Assembly: GCA_910585345.1 (NCBI GenBank) | Contig: CAJUDS010000008.1 | Location: forward strand, 54,142-118,141 | Source: an uncultured Lachnospiraceae bacterium | GTDB taxonomy: Bacteria > Bacillota > Clostridia > Lachnospirales > Lachnospiraceae | Direction: 5' to 3' | DNA: 64,000 nt | Notes under the pieces: generated by a model | What the model saw: only the letters and a program-made list of their open reading frames with translations | Told to the model about the DNA's origin: nothing | The model's database searches: none | Part shown: positions 8,859-18,679 of the stretch, piece by piece | How positions within the stretch are numbered: the first letter of the stretch is position 1 | Layout: the number at the start of each line of letters is the position of its first letter | Made by a program: the position numbers and the translations under genes

Positions 8859-8965
8859 TTGCGTCCGGGCGCAGTCTATACAGGCGGGCGGCGGCGTGGT
8901 AAACTGGAAGAAAAGACGGATACCGCATAGGAAACGGCCGTAGGGCCTGGAATGGGGGCAGGACA

Positions 8966-10468
8966 GTGGGAGTTAACGGAACAGTTTATAAAGTGATTGT
9001 AGTGGATGACGAGGAGATGGCGGTGAAAGCAATCTGCCGTATTTTAGAACAGCATTTTCCGGTTTTTCAGCTTGTTGGCACAGCGGGGAACGGAAGGGAG
9101 GCGCTCAAACGGATTGCGGAAACTTCGCCGGATCTGGTTCTGACGGATGTGGAGATGCCTTTGATGAGCGGGCTGGAACTGGTCCGTCAGGCAAGCGTAA
9201 GGATGCCGCATCTGTGTTTTGTCATTATAAGCGGATATCAGGATTTTGAATATGCAAGAGACGCTTTCCGCAACGGCGTGCTGGATTATCTGACAAAGCC
9301 CATTGTGCCCTCACAGATGTTGTGTACGATGAAAAATGTGGAAGAAAAACTGCGCAGACTTTATTATGACAGACGGACGGAAGTTTTTCGCAAGCTCTGT
9401 GTGGGAGAAACGATCGCGCTGGAAGAAATTCGCAAATTTTTTCCGCAGGATGAATTTTATGCGGCGCTTTTGCGGGAAAACGGGCTTCCAAGAAGGTATT
9501 CGCCTTCTAAGGAGCCTGAATTGTACAGCACGATTGATGAAGCCTATTCCGTCTATGGCCGTGACAATATGGAGGAACTGTTCCTGATTCCGAAGGAAGT
9601 GCTGGGACAGCAGACGCTGTTAGATTATATGACGAGAGTGGAACGGCGGCAGAAAACGGAAGGCTCTTACACGACGCTTCTGTATTACGGAGAGGCTTTT
9701 ACCGGTCCGGAGATATCCGGCAAGATAAGGGATTTGTATTATTGGCTGGATACACTCAGCACGGTCGGGCTATCCCAGGCAGTGAATCTGGATCAGAAAC
9801 GGCTTCTGGCGGGAAGACTGCCTTCGCCGGATATTACGGAGTTGTCGGGACTTTTGCAGGAAATGGAGCAGTATGTCAAAATGGAAAAATATGCCCAGCT
9901 TAAGAAATGCATTGCCAAAGCCTTCGAACGCTGGGAGAAAGAAAGGCATCCGCAGATCTGGCTGGAACAGGCGACCAGAAGGCTGCTGAAATTCATCAGA
10001 ATGGAGATCAGGGACGATGAGTCACTGATCGAGAGCGAGTACCAGCTGGAAGATATTTTTTACTATTCCACGAGTATGGAAATGCTGCTGCAGAACCTTT
10101 ATACTTTCTTTTACCGGCTGCCGGAAGGAGACAGAGAAAACCACAAGGTCGATTCGCCGGAATTTTTTCGCAACATTGAGATTTATCTACAGGAACATTT
10201 ATCCGAGCCGCTTTCTCTGCAGGAAATTTCCGGTCTGTTTGCGATCTCGCAGGCTTATATGAGTAAACTGTTCCGTAAATATACAAGACAGTCATACAAC
10301 CAGTATCTGACCGGTATCCGTATGGAGCGGGCGAAGAAACTGATGGAGGAAAGCAGCGAACTGCTTGTCAGAGACATTGCAGAACTGGTGGGTTACCGGG
10401 ACCAGTTTTATTTCAGCAGGATCTTTCGCTCCTATACGGGGCAGAGTCCGGCGGATTATCTGAAATAA
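8966..10468 (+). CDS. AraC-type response regulator (YesN-like)
   Basis: 500 residues: an N-terminal receiver domain with phospho-acceptor D61 in TDVEMP and the conserved Lys in LTKP, a poorly conserved middle region, and a C-terminal double helix-turn-helix of the AraC family (LQEISGLFAISQAYMSKLF to RDIAELVGYRDQFYFSRIF). The start is GTG, behind GGGGCAGGA. It sits just before an ABC sugar transporter whose operon also encodes a LytS/YesM-type kinase, its likely partner. It probably activates the rhamnoside uptake and hydrolysis genes downstream. It is separated from them by its own terminator, so it is likely expressed constitutively at low level. Confidence 0.92.
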   Translation: MGVNGTVYKVIVVDDEEMAVKAICRILEQHFPVFQLVGTAGNGREALKRIAETSPDLVLTDVEMPLMSGLELVRQASVRMPHLCFVIISGYQDFEYARDAFRNGVLDYLTKPIVPSQMLCTMKNVEEKLRRLYYDRRTEVFRKLCVGETIALEEIRKFFPQDEFYAALLRENGLPRRYSPSKEPELYSTIDEAYSVYGRDNMEELFLIPKEVLGQQTLLDYMTRVERRQKTEGSYTTLLYYGEAFTGPEISGKIRDLYYWLDTLSTVGLSQAVNLDQKRLLAGRLPSPDITELSGLLQEMEQYVKMEKYAQLKKCIAKAFERWEKERHPQIWLEQATRRLLKFIRMEIRDDESLIESEYQLEDIFYYSTSMEMLLQNLYTFFYRLPEGDRENHKVDSPEFFRNIEIYLQEHLSEPLSLQEISGLFAISQAYMSKLFRKYTRQSYNQYLTGIRMERAKKLMEESSELLVRDIAELVGYRDQFYFSRIFRSYTGQSPADYLK

Positions 10469-10502
10469 ACGGCGGGGTAAGGAAAGACAATTTGACAGGA
10501 AA

Positions 10503-10534
10503 GCGGCCATACGGTTTGTATGGCCGTTTAGTTT
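10503..10534 (+). terminator. Rho-independent terminator after the response regulator
   Basis: CGGCCATAC (10504-10512), a five-base loop and GTATGGCCG (10518-10526), then TTTAGTTT. Confidence 0.8.
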
Positions 10535-10640
10535 CAGATTTTCAAATGTATGTTTTGAATCCTCCATGTACTTTTTAGATTTCAATGACTAGAATGAAAG
10601 CATATTGAAAATAAATAAAATACAAAGGAGGATTTGATGT

Positions 10641-12017
10641 ATGAGAAAGAAAGTACTGCCCCTGCTTCTGACGGGAGTGATGACAATAGGACTGGTTCTG
10701 ACCGGCTGCACAAGCTCCGGCGGGGGAACAGAGACAACGCCGGATGCGCCGGCAGCAGATAATGCCGGTTCCGAAGCGGACGCTGCCGGTTCTGCGGCGG
10801 ATGCTTCCGGTGAAAAACCATATGCGGGCGTTACCATCAAATGGTGGGGCGGAAATGCCGAGAACAATGCAGGTACGCAGGCTGTTATGGCAGCGGCGAC
10901 GGAAAAGCTGGGGATGGAATTTGAGGTGGAAGTCAATCCGGGCGGTTCTGAAGGCGACAATATTATCAAAACAAGAATGGCATCAGGTGATCTGCCTGAT
11001 TTAATGGTTTGGAATTCCGGTTCTAAACTGCATGAGCTGAACCCGTCCCGTGGATTCCTTGATATTTCTGACTGGGAAATTATTGAGAAGTTTGACGACG
11101 CATTTTTGAGTTCCGTTACGATCGATGGCGCTATATACGGAGCGCCCCAGTCTTCGACACAGGCGGGCGCGGTCATTTATTATAAGCCGCATTATGAAGA
11201 ACTGGGCCTGGAAGTTCCCGATACGTGGGATGATTTTCTGGCAAACTGCAGGGCACTGGCAGATGCGGGTAAGACGCCGGTTTATTTTACCGGAGGAGAA
11301 ACCTGGGCGACACAGGTTCTGTTTCTTGGCGACTACTACAATGTTGCGGCAGCAGAACCGTCTTTCGCAGAGGATTATACGAATGGAACTGCCAAATATG
11401 CATCTGTTCCTGCAGCAACCAGAAGCTGGACAAAATATGAAGACTTGGTAGAGTATTTGAATGCTGATAAATCGGCGGCGACTGTAACAGACGGAAATTT
11501 TGCGATTGGCACAGGTGAAGCGACACACTGGTTTATTTTGACCCAGCAGCTTCCTCTTGTTCTGGAAAATGTAGAAAATCCGGATGATATCGGTGTATTT
11601 GGTGTGCCGGGCGATGACGCGGGCAACCACGGACTAACCGTTTGGGAGCCGATGAGCTGGTATGTCAGCAAGGACAGCGAACATATTGATGCGGTAAAAG
11701 CATTCCTTGAATTTTATTACAGTGAAGAAGCGCTGGATCTCTATTTTGGGACATATGGGGCGAACGGGCCTTCGTGTATCAAAGGGTATGAGCTGCCAGA
11801 GTCGGTATGCAGCGCAGTACGTGTAGACATGCAGAAATATTTTGACGAAGGAAAGACAGTACCGGCACTTGAGTACCAGTCTCCGATCAAAGGGACAGCC
11901 TGTGAACAGATGACCACGGCAGTGGGGCTGGGGCAGATGACAGGAGAGGAAGCGGCTGCAATGTATGACGACGACTGCAAAAAGTCCGCGGTTCAGCTTG
12001 GCTACAATTGGGAATAA
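10641..12017 (+). CDS. ABC transporter solute-binding lipoprotein (sugar type)
   Basis: A 458-residue family 1 extracellular solute-binding protein. A signal peptide ends in a lipobox, LTGC, with the lipid-anchored Cys at residue 23. A low-complexity Ala/Asp/Gly-rich linker (about 25-58) follows, then the binding domain beginning VTIKWWGG. It captures an oligosaccharide outside the membrane and delivers it to the two permeases downstream. The start follows AAAGGAGGATTT. The adjacent GH78 enzyme suggests a rhamnose-containing oligosaccharide or glycoside as ligand; this is inferred from context. No ATPase subunit is present, so a shared MsmX-type ATPase elsewhere is expected. Confidence 0.93.
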   Translation: MRKKVLPLLLTGVMTIGLVLTGCTSSGGGTETTPDAPAADNAGSEADAAGSAADASGEKPYAGVTIKWWGGNAENNAGTQAVMAAATEKLGMEFEVEVNPGGSEGDNIIKTRMASGDLPDLMVWNSGSKLHELNPSRGFLDISDWEIIEKFDDAFLSSVTIDGAIYGAPQSSTQAGAVIYYKPHYEELGLEVPDTWDDFLANCRALADAGKTPVYFTGGETWATQVLFLGDYYNVAAAEPSFAEDYTNGTAKYASVPAATRSWTKYEDLVEYLNADKSAATVTDGNFAIGTGEATHWFILTQQLPLVLENVENPDDIGVFGVPGDDAGNHGLTVWEPMSWYVSKDSEHIDAVKAFLEFYYSEEALDLYFGTYGANGPSCIKGYELPESVCSAVRVDMQKYFDEGKTVPALEYQSPIKGTACEQMTTAVGLGQMTGEEAAAMYDDDCKKSAVQLGYNWE

Positions 12018-12044
12018 TATTCTGACAGACAGAGAAAACGAAGG

Positions 12045-12074
12045 GGCCGCCTGAAATGCCGGGCGGCCATTTCT
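12045..12074 (+). terminator. Intercistronic hairpin (partial terminator)
   Basis: GGCCGCC (12045-12051) pairs with GGCGGCC (12062-12068), followed by ATTTCTTT. Its place between the binding-protein and permease genes fits the common design in which it stabilises the upstream message or stops part of the transcripts, giving more binding protein than permease. Confidence 0.65.
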
Positions 12075-12091
12075 TTACAGGAGGTAATTGT

Positions 12092-12967
12092 ATGAAAACC
12101 AGTAAGGAACGAAGTCTATACCCTATTTGGTTCGTCCTTCCGTCCCTGATCATTTTCTGTATTTTTTTCCTGTGGCCGATCATTTCTTCCCTGTATTACA
12201 GTTTGACCGTATGGAACTTTGAGACAGCAAAATTCTGTGGACTTGACAACTATAAACTTTTCTTTTCCGAACATTCTATGAGTTCTTCCGTGGTACATAC
12301 GCTGCTCTATGCGTTTGGGACAAGCGCGCTGAAAGTGGTTCTCGCATTTTTTATCGCAGTATTCCTGACCAGTAATATTAAGACTAAGGGATTTATCCGC
12401 TCTGCGGTATTTTTCCCCAACTTGGTTTCCATGATGGCAGTCGGGCTTGCCTTTTCTTACATGATGCATCCGACGAAAGGCTTATTGAATGTGGCGCTTC
12501 AGGCGCTGGGCGGAACGCCCGTTGACTTTTTGGGCAATCCGAATATAGCGCTTTTCAGTATTATCCTGACGGATGTGTGGAAAGGTCTTTCCATTTCCGT
12601 TGTGATCTATATCGCGGGCATCCAGTCGATTGACAAAACGTATTATGAAGCTGCCTCGATCGACGGGGCGACCGGATGGCAGAAGCTGAAACATATTACG
12701 CTTCCTCTGGTTGCGCCTTCCCAAAATTCGATCATTATCCTTTCTCTGATCGGCGGACTGCGTTCATTTGATCTGATCTGGGCAATGACAGGAGGCGGAC
12801 CCGGCTTTGCAACGGACGTGCTGGCATCTGTGATCTATAAACAGTACGCGGCGGGATTTTACGGGCTTTCCACGGCAGGCAACGTGGTTATGCTGATTCT
12901 GATTTCCGTGATCGCATTTCCGCTGCAGCATTTGCTGAATAAGAGAGAGGAGGCTATTCAGGGATGA
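12092..12967 (+). CDS. ABC sugar transporter permease (MalF/UgpA type)
   Basis: 291 residues with six predicted membrane segments. The EAA loop that docks the ATPase reads YYEAASIDGATGWQKLKHITLPL. ATG 12092 is chosen because AGGAGGTAATTGT precedes it; the longer in-frame start at 12056 lies inside the upstream hairpin and has no ribosome site. It ends with a 4-bp ATGA overlap with the second permease gene. Together they form the membrane channel of a carbohydrate uptake type 1 importer, here probably for rhamnosides. Confidence 0.92.
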   Translation: MKTSKERSLYPIWFVLPSLIIFCIFFLWPIISSLYYSLTVWNFETAKFCGLDNYKLFFSEHSMSSSVVHTLLYAFGTSALKVVLAFFIAVFLTSNIKTKGFIRSAVFFPNLVSMMAVGLAFSYMMHPTKGLLNVALQALGGTPVDFLGNPNIALFSIILTDVWKGLSISVVIYIAGIQSIDKTYYEAASIDGATGWQKLKHITLPLVAPSQNSIIILSLIGGLRSFDLIWAMTGGGPGFATDVLASVIYKQYAAGFYGLSTAGNVVMLILISVIAFPLQHLLNKREEAIQG

Positions 12968-13794
12968 AAAAACAAAAAAGGCTCCTTCTGCTTGGAGATA
13001 TCCTGGGCGTGCTTGTGACAGGCATTCTTTTCCTCGTTCCGTTTTATTTTATGCTTGTACAGTCTTTGAAGTCCAAGGCGGAAGCGAACAAACTGTCGAT
13101 CAGCTGGCCAAAGGAACTGCATTTTGAAAATTATAGGGAAGTGTTTCAACATGGAAATTACCAGTTGGTGACAGCGTTTAAAAACAGTGGATTATTGACA
13201 CTCTTCACCGTACTGGGGCTTTTGGTAACGGCAGCGATGGCCGCTTATGTAGTACAGAGAAGACGGGATAAGCTGATGAACGGCGTTCAGGCATTGATTA
13301 TGCTGGGATTGATGATACCGGCGGCGATTCTGCCGACGATCCATCTGCTGCAAAGCCTGCACATTTATAAGACGATGTTTTCGATGGTTATGATAGAGAT
13401 TGCCCTGCAGACGCCGTTTGCGATCATGTTATACAGAGGCTATATGGCGTCCATCCCGCGGGAGCTGGAGGAAGCGGCCAGAATTGACGGCTGCAGCAGA
13501 TGGCAGATTTTCTGGAAAGTGATTTTTCCGCTGCTGAAGCCGATTCAGGCGACACTGATCATTCTGGTCGGCGTACAGACATTCAATGATTTTACCAATC
13601 CGTTGTATTTTCTGCCAGGCGCTGAGAATACGACCGTTCAGCTGACTTTGTATAACTACCAGGGACAGCTGGCAAGCAGCTATAATCTTTTGTTTGCCGA
13701 TATCATTATCATCACGGTTCCGATGCTGATTCTGTTTATTATTTTCAACAAAAAGATCGTGGACGGTATGGTCGCTGGTTCTGTAAAAGGATAA
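12964..13794 (+). CDS. ABC sugar transporter permease (MalG/UgpE type)
   Basis: 276 residues with six predicted membrane segments. The EAA motif is ELEEAARIDGCSRWQIFWKVIFPLLKP. It is the second half of the importer's channel, translationally coupled to the preceding permease by a 4-bp overlap. The N-terminal ALVTG-like segment and the NKLSISWPKELHFENYREVF segment after TM1 are characteristic of MalG-like proteins. The sensor kinase gene follows after 10 bp, so transporter and sensor are made together. Confidence 0.92.
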   Translation: MKKQKRLLLLGDILGVLVTGILFLVPFYFMLVQSLKSKAEANKLSISWPKELHFENYREVFQHGNYQLVTAFKNSGLLTLFTVLGLLVTAAMAAYVVQRRRDKLMNGVQALIMLGLMIPAAILPTIHLLQSLHIYKTMFSMVMIEIALQTPFAIMLYRGYMASIPRELEEAARIDGCSRWQIFWKVIFPLLKPIQATLIILVGVQTFNDFTNPLYFLPGAENTTVQLTLYNYQGQLASSYNLLFADIIIITVPMLILFIIFNKKIVDGMVAGSVKG

Positions 13795-13804
13795 GGTAAC
13801 TGCC

Positions 13805-15610
13805 ATGAAGTTTCGCAGCAAAATGGTGCTTGCATATACGACAGTCGCGTTTTTAACCAGTCTGATTCTGGGCATTGCGGTGGCCAGGATCAGTCTGCAG
13901 TACGAAATGACCAGCCAGAAAAATAATCTCCGGGTTTCGGCAAAGTCCTGTGTAACACAGATGGATGAAAGACTGGGTAGGATGGATGCGATCATGCAGT
14001 ATATCCTGTCAGACTCCGTCCTGCTTGAGAGTATTACATGGCTGGCAAAAGCCGGGGACGGGAATGCTCCCAACAGGTATGTTCTCGATGCAAAATCCAA
14101 TCTTAGCATGGGCCTTAGTACGGAATATATTATGAAAAATTCTTATCGGACAGTTTTTTTCAATCAAAATTCGTTTGTGACAAGCAGCGCCATTTACACG
14201 ACAGGGAGTGGAGATATGCCGACACAGAGGATTATCTCGGAGTTCCTGGTAGAGGATATCCCCTATTTGGAGCCGGTGAGCGCAGCGGCGGGCGAGTCGG
14301 TGATCGTGTCTGTCCATCCGGACTATTGGAGTTCCAATGATACGGTTCTTGTCTATTCCTTGATGAAAGCGCTGCGGGGAGAGGGGATGGGCTTTCTGGA
14401 AGTAGAGAGCAGAGTGGACAGCCTGCAGTCTCTGGAATTGTCTGACCCGGATATTCATTTTCTGGTTGTTGCGAACGGCGGAGAGCTTCTCTATGCCAGT
14501 GAGAAAGGATATGGGACAGAACTGTCGGAATCCGACTGCGAGCGGATCAAAGAGCTGCAGGACGACATGGTGCTGACAGATAAAGGGATGATTTACACAA
14601 AATCCGCATCATCGGAATTTGATCTGACGGTATTGGCTTATAAAAAGAATTATCTGCTGGAAAAGGAGATGTGGCGGCTTTTTTCCATAGCTGCTCTGGC
14701 GACATTGGCGACATTCGGCATCAGTCTGGCGATGATCGTTTTCTGGGCGGGAGTCCTGACCAGGCCGGTAAAACGTCTTCAGGAAACGGTGGAAAATACC
14801 AATATTGAAAATCTGCAGGATCATCAGCGTTTAGAGGAAGACGGATACACCGATGAATTTCAGGAACTGATCCGCGCGTATCAGGCGATGATGGCGCGGC
14901 TGGATAAAGCGCTGCAAAAAGAAAAACAGGCGGCGATGCTGCAGCTGCAGGCGCAGTTTGATACGCTGCAGGCGCAGGTAAATCCACATTTTATCTATAA
15001 CGTACTGAATACGATTTCTTCCCGTGCAGTATTGGATAACGATGAGACGATCTGTGAGATGTGTGGCTGTCTGGGAAATATACTCCGGTATTCCACAAAC
15101 AATAAAGAGCGGTATGCTTCGGTAGAAAAGGAATTGGAATATCTCGACAGTTACTTTTACCTTTTAAAAGCCCGCTATGGCAATCGGCTGGAAGTGGTTA
15201 TCGACGTAGAGGAGGAGATTAGAAAACGGATCATACCGAAAATGACGCTGCAGCAGTTGGTGGAAAATTGCGTAAAACACAGTTCGCGGAATATGGACCG
15301 CACAATCCGCATTTTGCTAATGGGGAGAAAGCGGGAAGGAAGCTGGACCATCCGGGTGGAGGATAACGGACCCGGCATATCGGAACCGGACCTGCTGGAT
15401 CTGCGCGGCAGATTGGAGGAAATACGCAGGGGCATTCTGGAACGGGGGATACCTGCGGAGATGGAAATCGGCGGAATGGGAATTGTAAATACTTATGCAA
15501 GATGCCTGCTGCTATATTCGGAAGACCTGCTCTTTGAAATGGAAAATGTGCCGCACGGCCAGGGCTTCTGTGTGACAGTCGGGCAGAAAACGCTGGTTAC
15601 GGGATTATGA
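13805..15610 (+). CDS. LytS/YesM-type sensor histidine kinase
   Basis: 601 residues. A membrane segment near residues 10-30, a large extracellular sensing region (about 31-290), a second membrane segment (about 293-320) and a HAMP linker starting RPVKRLQETVEN. A coiled coil follows, then the His_kinase domain with phospho-acceptor H395 in QVNPHFIYNVLNTIS and an ATP-binding domain with VEDNGPGI and GGMGIVNTYAR. This family pairs with AraC-type response regulators such as the one encoded 4 kb upstream. Lying between the importer and the rhamnosidase, it probably senses the transported glycoside directly or through the loaded binding protein. Confidence 0.92.
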   Translation: MKFRSKMVLAYTTVAFLTSLILGIAVARISLQYEMTSQKNNLRVSAKSCVTQMDERLGRMDAIMQYILSDSVLLESITWLAKAGDGNAPNRYVLDAKSNLSMGLSTEYIMKNSYRTVFFNQNSFVTSSAIYTTGSGDMPTQRIISEFLVEDIPYLEPVSAAAGESVIVSVHPDYWSSNDTVLVYSLMKALRGEGMGFLEVESRVDSLQSLELSDPDIHFLVVANGGELLYASEKGYGTELSESDCERIKELQDDMVLTDKGMIYTKSASSEFDLTVLAYKKNYLLEKEMWRLFSIAALATLATFGISLAMIVFWAGVLTRPVKRLQETVENTNIENLQDHQRLEEDGYTDEFQELIRAYQAMMARLDKALQKEKQAAMLQLQAQFDTLQAQVNPHFIYNVLNTISSRAVLDNDETICEMCGCLGNILRYSTNNKERYASVEKELEYLDSYFYLLKARYGNRLEVVIDVEEEIRKRIIPKMTLQQLVENCVKHSSRNMDRTIRILLMGRKREGSWTIRVEDNGPGISEPDLLDLRGRLEEIRRGILERGIPAEMEIGGMGIVNTYARCLLLYSEDLLFEMENVPHGQGFCVTVGQKTLVTGL

Positions 15611-15714
15611 ACGGTGCGTTTTGCAGGAAGCAAACGTTTGACAGGGGCCGGAGATTTGCTGCGGTGACAGTTTCGCAACAGGGAAAAGGAAAATAACTGA
15701 GAAAGGAAGAAAGT

Positions 15715-18528
15715 ATGAAGATCGAGCATTTAAAAATAAATCATCTGACAAACCCGGTGGGGTATGATCTGGCGAATCCCACGGTTTCTTATGTGGTAAC
15801 CGAGGCGGCTGGAAAACGCCAGATCTGGGGGCGCGTGCAGGTTTCCCTGCAGGAAGATTTTTCAGATATTTTGTATGACAGCGGGGAGTGCGCCGCGCTT
15901 GTCAGCACCGGATTTGAACTGCCCATAATTTTATGTCCGCAGACAAGATATTATTGGCGGGTCTGTGCGGCGGACGAGACGGGCGACAGCGCTTTTGGCG
16001 ATGTGCAGTGGTTTGAGACGGCGAAAACGGTGACAGGGCATGACTGTGACTGGCAGGCAGAATGGATTACGCCGCAGGCCGGAAAGGATGTGCAGGCGGT
16101 TATCTGGCAGGAGATTGTAATCGAAAAGCCTGTGGCAAAAGCAAGGGCATATGTAACGGGACTGGGCCTGTATGAACTTTATGTAAATGGAAGGAAACAG
16201 GGCGACGAGTGTCTTCTGCCGGGATTTTGCGATTATGACAGTTGGATTCAGTATCAGACGTTTGAACTGCAGCTGCGGGCAGGGACAAACCGTGTCGAAC
16301 TTGCGCTGGGAGACGGCTGGTATAAGGGAGATTACGGTCTGCGGAAAAATCCGGAAAACTACGGCGACCGTCTGGCGGCGCTGGCGGAAATTTATGTCTG
16401 GTATGAGGACGGCACGCAGCAGGTTTTCGGTACGGATGAGAGCTGGAAGGCGAGAAAGAGCAAAGTCGTATCCAGCGGAATTTACTGCGGAGAGACGTAT
16501 GATATGACGCTGGATACGAGTGAAACATTCGGGACAGAGAGGATTGCGTTGGGATTTGACCGTCTCTCACCGAGACTTTCCCCGCCGATTACGGTTCATG
16601 AGCAGATGAAACCGATTGCAGTACTGCATACGCCTGCCGGTGAGACGGTCCTCGATCTGGGGCAGAATATGGTTGGCTGGCTGCAGTTTCACTGCAAAGC
16701 GCCTGCCGGAACAAAACTGTATTTCCAGTTTGGGGAAATTTTGCAGGACGGTAATTTCTATCATGATAATCTGCGTACGGCGAGAGCGGAATTTATTTAT
16801 ATCGCGGACGGAAAAGAGCGGGATGTGCGCCAGCATTTCACATTCTACGGTTTCCGGTTTGTAAAGGTGACGGGCTGGGAAGGCGAGGTGAATCCTGAGG
16901 ATTTCCGCGGCCTGGTGATTCACTCGGATATGGAAGAACTGGGAGAGATTACGACTTCCGATCCGCTGGTCAACAGACTTGTGTGCAATGCAAAATGGGG
17001 GATGAAAGGCAATTTTCTTGATGTGCCGACAGACTGTCCGCAGCGTGACGAACGGTACGGGTGGACGGGCGACGCCCAGATCTTTTCCGGGACTGCCTGC
17101 TATTTTATGGATACATTTGCGTTCTATACAAAATATGGACGTGACCTCTATGCGGAGCAGAGGAAGCTGGGCGGCAGCGTGCCGGATGTCGTGCCGGTAG
17201 CCAATTACCCCGGGGACGCTTCCACTGCCTGGGCGGATGCCGCGACGGTCATCCCCTGGAATGTATATCTGCACTATGGCGATAAAAATATTCTGCGCCG
17301 CCAGTATGAAAGCATGAAGGGCTGGGTGGACTACATGAAGCGGGAGGACGACAAAGACGGGTCGAAGCGTCTGTGGATGACAGGCACGCATTATGCGGAC
17401 TGGCTGGCGCTGGATGGAAATTATCCCGGCGGTGTTTACGGCGCGACGGATCCGAACTTTATTGCATCGGCTTATTATTATTATTCTGCGGGTATTGTTG
17501 CCAAAACGGCCGCAGTTTTGGGGAAGAAAGAAGATGCGGATACATACAAAAAACTGGCGCGGGAGATTTATGACGCTTTTATCAGAGAGTATTTTACTCC
17601 GGCCGGAAGGCTGGCGGTCGATACGACGACCGCGTATGTGGTCGTCCTCTATATGGGGCTGACGCCGGATTTCGCCTATGAAACGGTCTGCCGGGGTCTG
17701 CTGAACAGGCTGAAAAAGAATTTTTACCATCTAGACACGGGATTTGTGGGCACACCCTATCTGTGCCGGATGCTGTCGGAAAATGGAATGAACGGACTGG
17801 CCTATCATCTGTTGTTGGAAAAGGGATATCCGGGCTGGCTCTATGAAGTGCTGATGGGAGCGACGACTATCTGGGAGCGGTGGAATTCCGTGACGCCGGA
17901 CGGCAAAATCAGCGGCACGGCAATGAACTCGCTGAATCACTATTCGTATGGATCCATTGTAGAATGGATGTTCCGCAATATGGCCGGTATCAATCCCTGT
18001 GAGGAGGGAGCGGGTTTTAAGAAATTCCGAATTGCGCCGATGCCGGATTACCGGATCGGCAGGTGCGATACCAGACTCCGTTCCGCATCGGGTACGATCG
18101 AATCCTCCTGGGAGATTGCCGGGAAGCTGCTAAAATTCCGGTTTGTGGTGCCGTTTGATACGGAGGCGGAGATTGTGCTGCCGGATGCTTCGGCTGATGT
18201 GATCCGCCAGGAAGACGCTGCGGTAGAGGGCATCCGTCAGGATGGAAAAAATGTGGTGTTTACAGCCGGGGCAGGAAGCTATGAATTTTGCTACGAGCCT
18301 GCCGTTCCCTACCGGAAAATTTACAGTCTGGATTCCACCTGGGAAGAACTGAAAGCGAACCCGAAGACTTGGGAGATTCTGCAGAGAGAATATAAACTGG
18401 CGGAAGTGCCGTTTGAAGACGAGTTGTGCACGCTGGAAGAAATGACTTGGGGGCCCTTTACCGGGTTTGGAGTCAGCAGAGAGCAGAGAGAGAAAATTGA
18501 CCGGCTGCTGCGGGAGGTAGAAGAGTAA
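15715..18528 (+). CDS. Alpha-L-rhamnosidase (GH78)
   Basis: 937 residues matching the GH78 multi-domain layout: two N-terminal beta-sandwich domains, a catalytic (alpha/alpha)6 barrel, and a C-terminal beta domain. The signature DCPQRDERYGWTGDAQIF (D445, E446) carries the general acid region, and TTIWERWNSV (E721) carries the likely general base. There is no signal peptide, so it acts in the cytoplasm on glycosides brought in by the adjacent importer, releasing L-rhamnose. The start ATG follows GAAAGGAAGAAAGT. No rhamnose catabolic genes are in the window, so these must lie elsewhere. Confidence 0.93.
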   Translation: MKIEHLKINHLTNPVGYDLANPTVSYVVTEAAGKRQIWGRVQVSLQEDFSDILYDSGECAALVSTGFELPIILCPQTRYYWRVCAADETGDSAFGDVQWFETAKTVTGHDCDWQAEWITPQAGKDVQAVIWQEIVIEKPVAKARAYVTGLGLYELYVNGRKQGDECLLPGFCDYDSWIQYQTFELQLRAGTNRVELALGDGWYKGDYGLRKNPENYGDRLAALAEIYVWYEDGTQQVFGTDESWKARKSKVVSSGIYCGETYDMTLDTSETFGTERIALGFDRLSPRLSPPITVHEQMKPIAVLHTPAGETVLDLGQNMVGWLQFHCKAPAGTKLYFQFGEILQDGNFYHDNLRTARAEFIYIADGKERDVRQHFTFYGFRFVKVTGWEGEVNPEDFRGLVIHSDMEELGEITTSDPLVNRLVCNAKWGMKGNFLDVPTDCPQRDERYGWTGDAQIFSGTACYFMDTFAFYTKYGRDLYAEQRKLGGSVPDVVPVANYPGDASTAWADAATVIPWNVYLHYGDKNILRRQYESMKGWVDYMKREDDKDGSKRLWMTGTHYADWLALDGNYPGGVYGATDPNFIASAYYYYSAGIVAKTAAVLGKKEDADTYKKLAREIYDAFIREYFTPAGRLAVDTTTAYVVVLYMGLTPDFAYETVCRGLLNRLKKNFYHLDTGFVGTPYLCRMLSENGMNGLAYHLLLEKGYPGWLYEVLMGATTIWERWNSVTPDGKISGTAMNSLNHYSYGSIVEWMFRNMAGINPCEEGAGFKKFRIAPMPDYRIGRCDTRLRSASGTIESSWEIAGKLLKFRFVVPFDTEAEIVLPDASADVIRQEDAAVEGIRQDGKNVVFTAGAGSYEFCYEPAVPYRKIYSLDSTWEELKANPKTWEILQREYKLAEVPFEDELCTLEEMTWGPFTGFGVSREQREKIDRLLREVEE

Positions 18529-18598
18529 AAGGCATTTTTCCCTAAAGAAACCGCTGAAAAGACCGATATAAATCATATAACAGAAAATTGTGCAATGG

Positions 18599-18640
18599 AT
18601 GGCGCCTTTCCGATATCTGATATCCGGGCGCCATTTTTAT
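18599..18640 (+). terminator. Terminator after the rhamnosidase gene
   Basis: ATGGCGCC (18599-18606) pairs with GGCGCCAT (18627-18634), with a GATATC-rich inner helix, followed by TTTTTATG. Confidence 0.75.
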
Positions 18641-18679
18641 GCGGTGTGGAATTTTTCAGGGGAATAGGAGGCAGGAAAG

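Noticed and set aside
8494..8930. Overlapping short frames in the first repeat copy that could be called small proteins
   Set aside because: The frames follow the inverted repeat, have no ribosome sites, and the matching frame in copy 2 (19037-19240) aligns only because the DNA is repeated.
16567..17730. 387-codon minus-strand frame inside the rhamnosidase gene
   Set aside because: It is an antisense shadow of a high-GC gene with no ribosome site and no protein-like composition.
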